Assembly: GCF_022206305.1 (NCBI RefSeq)
Contig: NZ_JAKOIW010000005.1
Location: 1-64,000, forward strand
DNA: 64,000 bases
Reading direction: 5' to 3'
Source of the DNA: Gordonia sp. 'Campus'
GTDB taxonomy: Bacteria > Actinomycetota > Actinomycetes > Mycobacteriales > Mycobacteriaceae
How positions within the stretch are numbered: the stretch's first letter is position 1; the number at the start of each line of letters is the position of its first letter. A program made the position numbers and the translations under genes. Shown here piece by piece: positions 59,705-64,000 of this stretch. The notes below the pieces were generated by a model. It saw nothing but the letters and a program-made list of their open reading frames with translations. It was not told where the DNA came from and searched no databases.

Positions 59705-61212
59705 GTCGACTCTCCCGCGCGTCGTCCGCCCCGGGCCGTCGGCACCCCGCTGTTCGGTCGAAGGTCGTCCGGACGGGGCTCGATCAGTTCGGGGTCGGAC
59801 GCCTGGTGATGGAAGGGTTTGTGCGCATGCTTCCCGATCGAGGCGAGCGGCTCGCGCAGCGGGGTGCCGACGAAGGAGAAGATCAGGTAGGCAAGCAGCG
59901 CTGCGTGCACCCACACCGAACCGGCGACTCCGGTGAGAATCCACCACGGCAACGGGTCACCGGCGTCGCGGATGGGGAACAGCCGGAAGATGGTCAGGTC
60001 CAGGGCGACGTCGGCCAGCAGGTACGCCACGATCACCGGCCGGCGAACCTGCATCAGCACGAAGAACGGCAGGATCCACAGGGTGTACTGCGGGGAATGC
60101 ACCTTGTGGAACAACATGAACCCGGCGAGCATCGCGGCGCTGACGCCGATCCACGGGAAGAACCCGAGCTGCTCGTAGCGTCGCCACCCGAGGTACATGG
60201 CGGTCGCGAACGCCGCCAGGATGAGCAGCGGCGACGCGACGCCGACGATGGAGTGATAGCTGTCGGTCGTCCCGGTGATGTACCGCAGACCCCAGTACCA
60301 GATCGAGTTGGTGTCGACGTCGGCGCGGCGTCGGCTCTGGAAGGACAGCGCCGCCTTCCACCCGTCGAACCCCAGCACCATGAAGGGCAGCTGGATCGCG
60401 ACGACCGTGATGATCGCCGCGCCCGCCACCCACGCGGCCCCCACCCAGTCGAGACCGCGGCGCGCGACGCTGCGCGCGCCACCGAGACCGCCGGTGAGTA
60501 CGTAAGCGGCCAGCGGCAGCACGAAGATCCCGGGATAGAGCTTGAGGCAGAACCCGATGGCGAGCAGGACCGCCGCCGCGACACCGGCCGTCCGGAGCTG
60601 GAGTCGATGCCGGCCCGTGACCGGGTCCGTGGACGCGCCCCAGGTCACCACGGCGATCGCGCCGACCGCGGTCGCCACGACCGGCAGCTCCCAGTTGTGA
60701 AACGAATAGAGCACCAGCGGCGGTGTCGCCGCCCACAGCAGTGCCCACCACCGCACCATCACCGCCAGGAGGATGGTGATCGCGATGCCGAACGGCGCGA
60801 GCAGCAGCGCCGACCGGACGAAGAACTCGGTGTCGTTGTCGGCGCCGGTCGCCCCGAAGAACATGAGGAGTCCCGAGAGCACCGGGTATTCGACGACGCC
60901 ACCGAACAGTGTTCCGTCCGAGCCGATTCCGCCGTGGATGTACGGGAAGACGTGGTTGTTGATGTCGCGCCCGAGCCAGAGATACATCAAGTCCGAGTAG
61001 CAGGGGATCAGTGCCCCCGATTCGCCGGTCGGCCAGTTCTCACTGCGGCCGAGCGCGTCGAAAGGCGCACCGCCGCAGCGGAGCTTGGCCTGGAAGCTCC
61101 AGAACATCGTCACGGTGGTTGCCAACACCGACACGAGCACGATGAGCGCCGTCTCGCCACGGCCGGACAGCTGCGGAGACCTCCGGCGAGAGAACGTCCG
61201 CGGCTCCGACAT
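59701..61212 (-). CDS. second GT87-type membrane mannosyltransferase-like protein
   Basis: 503 residues from ATG 61212 (an ATG at 61218 is two codons earlier). About 11 membrane segments. GT87/GT-C features: CYSDLMYLWLGRDINNHVFPYIHGG with acidic residues in the first outer loop, PVLSGLLMFFGATGADNDTEFF, IGFCLKLYPGIFVLPLAAY and FHKVHSPQYTLWILPFFVL. It is a diverged paralogue of the 56037-57683 gene on the other strand. Probably a lipid-linked mannose transfer step in envelope glycolipid synthesis. Confidence 0.87.
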   Translation of the reverse strand: MSEPRTFSRRRSPQLSGRGETALIVLVSVLATTVTMFWSFQAKLRCGGAPFDALGRSENWPTGESGALIPCYSDLMYLWLGRDINNHVFPYIHGGIGSDGTLFGGVVEYPVLSGLLMFFGATGADNDTEFFVRSALLLAPFGIAITILLAVMVRWWALLWAATPPLVLYSFHNWELPVVATAVGAIAVVTWGASTDPVTGRHRLQLRTAGVAAAVLLAIGFCLKLYPGIFVLPLAAYVLTGGLGGARSVARRGLDWVGAAWVAGAAIITVVAIQLPFMVLGFDGWKAALSFQSRRRADVDTNSIWYWGLRYITGTTDSYHSIVGVASPLLILAAFATAMYLGWRRYEQLGFFPWIGVSAAMLAGFMLFHKVHSPQYTLWILPFFVLMQVRRPVIVAYLLADVALDLTIFRLFPIRDAGDPLPWWILTGVAGSVWVHAALLAYLIFSFVGTPLREPLASIGKHAHKPFHHQASDPELIEPRPDDLRPNSGVPTARGGRRAGEST

Positions 61213-61329
61213 GGCCAACAGACTAGGTGGTCGTGCGCCCCGCCGCCGAAGCGGCCCGTGACCGCGGATTTCTCTGCGAACGGCCAGGTCATGTATCTTG
61301 GACCGGTTGCCGACGCAGGCGACCCTCCT

Positions 61330-61348
61330 GCCACGGACAGTCCGTGGC
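61330..61348 (+). promoter_or_regulatory. hairpin in the rpsF leader
   Basis: GCCACGGAC and GTCCGTGGC (61330-61338, 61340-61348) pair perfectly around a single A, 32 bases before the rpsF ATG and just ahead of TAGGAGGTGAT. S6:S18 leaders that bind the ribosomal proteins are known in bacteria. Whether this is one needs a covariance check. Confidence 0.45.
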
Positions 61349-61379
61349 CGACCTAGCCCATAGGAGGTGATGTGGTCTT

Positions 61380-61661
61380 ATGCGTCACTACGAATTGATG
61401 GTCATCCTCGATCCGAATCTGGACGAGCGCACCGTCGCACCCTCACTCGATACTTTCCTCAATGTTGTCCGCAAGGATGGCGGCTCGGTGGATGGCGTCG
61501 ACATCTGGGGCAAGCGCCGTCTTGCCTACGAGATCCTCAAGCACAACGAGGGCATCTACGCCGTGATCGATCTCAATGCCGAGCCCGCCACGGTCTCCGA
61601 GCTCGATCGTCAGCTCAAGCTGAACGAGTCGGTTCTGCGCACCAAGGTCCTGCGGAAGTAA
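61380..61661 (+). CDS. rpsF: 30S ribosomal protein S6
   Basis: 93 residues. [52 protein letters not shown] is the S6 signature, closing with [12 protein letters not shown] strong Shine-Dalgarno (AGGAGGTGA) lies 12-20 bases upstream. First gene of the rpsF-ssb-rpsR-rplI operon. S6 binds S18 on the 30S platform and the pair may regulate its own mRNA. Confidence 0.98.
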   Translation: MRHYELMVILDPNLDERTVAPSLDTFLNVVRKDGGSVDGVDIWGKRRLAYEILKHNEGIYAVIDLNAEPATVSELDRQLKLNESVLRTKVLRK

Positions 61662-61776
61662 TCCACAGGGTTTCTTGATCGTCTGAACACGTCGGTACCG
61701 GGTTCTAGGGTTGGACCCAGAACACCCGGTGCATGTCGATCAGCGAGTGCCCACCAACGACCCAAGGGGAACACAC

Positions 61777-62301
61777 ATGGCAGGCGACACGGTCATCACC
61801 GTCATCGGCAATCTCACCGCCGACCCGGAATTGCGGTTCACGCCGTCCGGTGCAGCGGTTGCCAACTTCACGGTGGCTTCCACTCCGCGCACTTTCGACC
61901 GTCAGACCAATGAGTGGAAGGACGGCGAAGCGCTGTTCCTCCGCTGCAACATCTGGCGCGACGCCGCGGAGAACGTGACCGAAAGCCTGACCAAGGGTTC
62001 CCGGGTGATCGTGCAGGGACGGCTCAAGCAGCGGTCCTACGAAACCAAAGAAGGCGAACGACGCACGGTCGTGGAACTCGAGGTCGACGAGATCGGCCCC
62101 TCGCTGCGTTACGCAACCGCCAAGGTCAATCGGGCCTCGCGCGGCGGCGGCGGTGGCGGCGGCGGATTCGGTTCCGGTGGCGGCGGCGGTAGCCGCGGCG
62201 GCGGATCGAACCAGCAGGTTGCCGATGATCCCTGGGGCAGCGCGCCTGCCAGCAACAGCGGGGGATCGTTCGGCGGCGGGGACGACGAACCACCTTTCTG
62301 A
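61777..62301 (+). CDS. ssb: single-stranded DNA-binding protein
   Basis: 174 residues from ATG 61777. OB-fold: [78 protein letters not shown], then a Gly-rich linker with Gly/Ser repeats and the acidic tip DDEPPF, which recruits replication and repair proteins. Operon with rpsF, rpsR and rplI, as in other Mycobacteriales. Confidence 0.98.
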   Translation: MAGDTVITVIGNLTADPELRFTPSGAAVANFTVASTPRTFDRQTNEWKDGEALFLRCNIWRDAAENVTESLTKGSRVIVQGRLKQRSYETKEGERRTVVELEVDEIGPSLRYATAKVNRASRGGGGGGGGFGSGGGGGSRGGGSNQQVADDPWGSAPASNSGGSFGGGDDEPPF

Positions 62302-62307
62302 TATCGC

Positions 62308-62330
62308 TCGGGGCATGATCTCCGCCCCGA
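62308..62330 (+). other. hairpin between ssb and rpsR
   Basis: TCGGGGC (62308-62314) pairs with GCCCCGA (62324-62330), seven bases after the ssb stop. It may trim messenger ends or weaken read-through to rpsR rather than terminate fully, since rpsR has no clear promoter of its own. Confidence 0.4.
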
Positions 62331-62384
62331 ACAGCCCGGGAACGGTCCCGACCGTCCCGAAGCATTGACTGGAGCAACACACAC

Positions 62385-62642
62385 ATGGCAAAGGCAAAGC
62401 CGAGCCGGAAGCCTCGCGTCGAGAAGGTCACCAAGACCAAGGCGTGCAGCTTCTGCAAGGACAAGAAGGCCGTCATCGACTACAAGGACACGGCGCTGCT
62501 GCGTCGTTTCCTGTCCGACCGCGGCAAGATCCGGTCGCGTCGCGTGACCGGTAACTGCGTGCAGCATCAGCGCGACGTCGCTGTGGCAGTGAAGAACTCG
62601 CGTGAGGTGGCCCTGCTGCCCTTCACCTCGACCAGCCGATAA
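62385..62642 (+). CDS. rpsR: 30S ribosomal protein S18, zinc-binding type
   Basis: 85 residues. The four-ligand type is seen: CSFCK near residue 22, then NCVQHQ, so this is the zinc-containing (C+) paralogue rather than the zinc-free alternative induced by Zur. Core [32 protein letters not shown] is typical. Ribosome-binding GGAGC is 10 bases upstream. Confidence 0.97.
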   Translation: MAKAKPSRKPRVEKVTKTKACSFCKDKKAVIDYKDTALLRRFLSDRGKIRSRRVTGNCVQHQRDVAVAVKNSREVALLPFTSTSR

Positions 62643-62661
62643 GCGGAAAGGATCAGTTGAC

Positions 62662-63117
62662 ATGAAGCTCATCCTCACCGCCGCTGTGGAGAACCTCGGC
62701 GAAGCCGGCGACATCGTCGTGGTCAAGGACGGCTACGGCCGCAACTACCTGCTGCCCCGCGGCCTGGCCATCAAGGCCACCCGTGGAGCCGAGAAGCAGG
62801 TCGAGGGCATCCGGCGTTCGCAGGAGGCCCGCGAGGTCCGCGGTCTCGAGCACGCCAACGAGCTGAAGCAGGCCCTCGAAGGCCTCGCCGACGTATCGCT
62901 GGACGTGAAGACCCACGACTCGGGCAAGCTGTTCGGTTCGGTCACCGCGGCAGACGTCGCCGGTGCCATCAAGACCGCGGGCGGCCCGACCGTCGACAAG
63001 CGCAGCGTCGAACTGCCCAAGGGGCACATCAAGGCCACCGGCAGCTACCCGGTCACCGTCAATCTGCATCCGCAGGTGTCGGCGACCGTCCAGCTCGCCG
63101 TCGTCGCCGCGAGCTGA
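62662..63117 (+). CDS. rplI: 50S ribosomal protein L9
   Basis: 151 residues from ATG 62662. [40 protein letters not shown] is the L9 signature, followed by the long helix ([28 protein letters not shown]) and the C-terminal domain [24 protein letters not shown] upstream is the ribosome-binding site. Last gene of the operon, closed by a strong hairpin. Confidence 0.98.
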   Translation: MKLILTAAVENLGEAGDIVVVKDGYGRNYLLPRGLAIKATRGAEKQVEGIRRSQEAREVRGLEHANELKQALEGLADVSLDVKTHDSGKLFGSVTAADVAGAIKTAGGPTVDKRSVELPKGHIKATGSYPVTVNLHPQVSATVQLAVVAAS

Positions 63118-63134
63118 CCCACGCGTTCAACACA

Positions 63135-63167
63135 CGAAGCCGGGTGGAGATCCTCCACCCGGCTTCG
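63135..63167 (+). terminator. intrinsic terminator of the rpsF-rplI operon
   Basis: CGAAGCCGGGTGGA (63135-63148) and TCCACCCGGCTTCG (63154-63167) form a perfect 14-bp stem with a GATCC loop, 17 bases after the rplI stop. No clear U-tract. Confidence 0.88.
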
Positions 63168-63199
63168 TGGTGTCTGCGGAAGTCCTACTCCGGGAATTC

Positions 63200-63877
63200 C
63201 TACTTGGGCGCCGGGGGAGTTGCCGGCAGCTGGTTCCAGTACTGGAGTCGCGGCGGCAGATACTGCGGTGCGGGGTTGGCGCTGTGGGCGACCGCGTTGT
63301 TCCCGGGCCCCAAGGTGTCCCAGGACGGGAAGAAGAACTTGTGCCAGGCAGGCGTGAAGATCAGCGCACGCTGACCGGTGCGGCACGCCACGGTGTCCCG
63401 CCTGGGCACTGTGCACGTGACGCCGGCGATGGTGACCCGTTTGCCCACTCCCAGCACGGGCGGGCGGAAGCCGGCGTTCGATCCGAATCGGTACGTCTGG
63501 GTGTTCCGTGCCCACCACGGCCCTTGCTGGTCGTCGGAGATGGCGGCGCCCAGGGCATCCGGAGGAGCGGTCGCGGGGCGACCCTGGCAGCCGACGTAGC
63601 GGTAGCCGGGGCCGACCTGACACATCCATCGTCCGGTTGTGAAGAAGGAGCGGCCGTTGTCGGCGTAGGCGAGCGAACGGAACAGCGTCGGGTCGACGGG
63701 TTGATACCGGGAGAGGTCGAACTCGACGGGCATGGACGGTCCGGGCGCGGCCACCGCGGGTGGCGCCGATGCGACGCCGGCCGCCACTGTCAGGGCAGCC
63801 AGCACGACGGTGACCCGTCGGCGCGCGACTCGTCGGATGACCCCGGAACCCAACCCCAACCTCGACACGCTCGACAT
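63200..63877 (-). CDS. secreted protein of unknown function
   Basis: 225 residues. A twin-Arg-like basic head (RRVARRRVTVVLAALTVAAGVASAPPAVAA) gives a signal peptide with cleavage near PAVAA-PGP. The mature part is rich in Trp, Tyr and Pro, with four cysteines (RWMCQVGPGYRYVGCQG, VTCTVPRRDTVACRTG) that could form two disulfides, and FTPAWHKFFFPSWDTLGPGNNAVAHS near the end. The sequence is typical of small cell-surface proteins of mycolic-acid bacteria. No function is known. Convergent with rplI. Confidence 0.75.
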   Translation of the reverse strand: MSSVSRLGLGSGVIRRVARRRVTVVLAALTVAAGVASAPPAVAAPGPSMPVEFDLSRYQPVDPTLFRSLAYADNGRSFFTTGRWMCQVGPGYRYVGCQGRPATAPPDALGAAISDDQQGPWWARNTQTYRFGSNAGFRPPVLGVGKRVTIAGVTCTVPRRDTVACRTGQRALIFTPAWHKFFFPSWDTLGPGNNAVAHSANPAPQYLPPRLQYWNQLPATPPAPK

Positions 63878-64000
63878 TGCATCACACCGGACGCCGGGTT
63901 GTCGTCGATCAGCGGTAAGTCGGACGACTGATCAACTGGATCACCGCCTTGACGAGGTGTAACGCGGACCACACCGGATGTTCACCCGAATATTCGCCAC
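63878..64000. other. right window edge, no gene seen
   Basis: 123 bases upstream of the secreted-protein gene with no supported reading frame, promoter or repeat. In relatives the dnaB helicase gene follows rplI, but it is not reached here. Confidence 0.5.

Noticed and set aside
1..64000. tRNA, rRNA, riboswitch and insertion-sequence searches by eye.
   Set aside because: No cloverleaf with a tRNA-type T-loop, no rRNA sequence, no transposase and no recognisable riboswitch core was seen. A program could still find a weak one.

Overview
The window is high-GC DNA from an actinomycete of the order Mycobacteriales, most likely Gordonia or a close relative. The 51-64 kb end has the conserved mycobacterial order ino1, PadR regulator, DUF5318 gene, ponA, GT87 mannosyltransferase-like gene, rpsF, ssb, rpsR, rplI. 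Other family markers are a PacL/CtpC pair, F420-type oxidoreductases and a FadD36-like ligase. Genus is inferred from gene content and order only. I found no rRNA, tRNA, CRISPR array, prophage or conventional insertion sequence. Layout: 1-9 kb holds a TPM-domain membrane protein (cut by the window edge), an F420-type oxidoreductase, a methyltransferase, a lipase-like hydrolase, an N-truncated SDR remnant, a quinone-oxidoreductase-like gene with its divergent MarR regulator and twin operators, and ilvD. 9.3-16.2 kb is a compact cluster: GntR regulator, small ferredoxin, NitT/TauT-type ABC transporter whose binding protein ends in a YHS/NosL-like module, and an AprA/FrdA-type flavoprotein fused to HEAT repeats. 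It looks like an uptake-plus-redox system for an unidentified substrate. 16.2-22.3 kb has a MarR/DoxX pair, PacL/CtpC-type metal export, a carboxylesterase and a methyltransferase. 22.3-24.1 kb has a 21-bp minisatellite in two opposed clusters and a dinB gene with a LexA box at its start. 24.2-28.2 kb is a CitMHS citrate-type transporter with its CitA/CitB-type two-component system. 28.2-40.8 kb is mixed metabolism and regulation: trpB2, DUF429, GNAT, a TetR-controlled homogentisate-dioxygenase-like/hydrolase operon, an AbiEi/DUF559 gene bracketed by two palindromic hairpin elements, a FadD36-like ligase, a MarR pair, small membrane and F420 proteins, and two divergent degenerate response-regulator-like genes. 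40.8-50.8 kb is a Ter-type stress island. A minus-strand operon with 4-nt overlaps (coiled-coil protein, HpcH/HpaI aldolase, PRTase-TRSP, StiP-type PRTase, HAD) matches the published class of Ter-linked nucleoside-like-metabolite operons. It is followed by three AIM24-family genes, a TerC-like membrane protein and TerD. 51-64 kb is the conserved cell-wall, inositol and ribosomal-protein block. Several genes have a TANNNT box 6-8 nt before the start codon, which suggests leaderless transcripts. The most unusual items are the hairpin-bracketed DUF559 unit apparently inserted into a bidirectional terminator, the ferredoxin/ABC/flavoprotein-HEAT cluster, a GC-rich repeat that has entered two unrelated coding sequences in frame and in opposite orientations, and the opposed minisatellite clusters.
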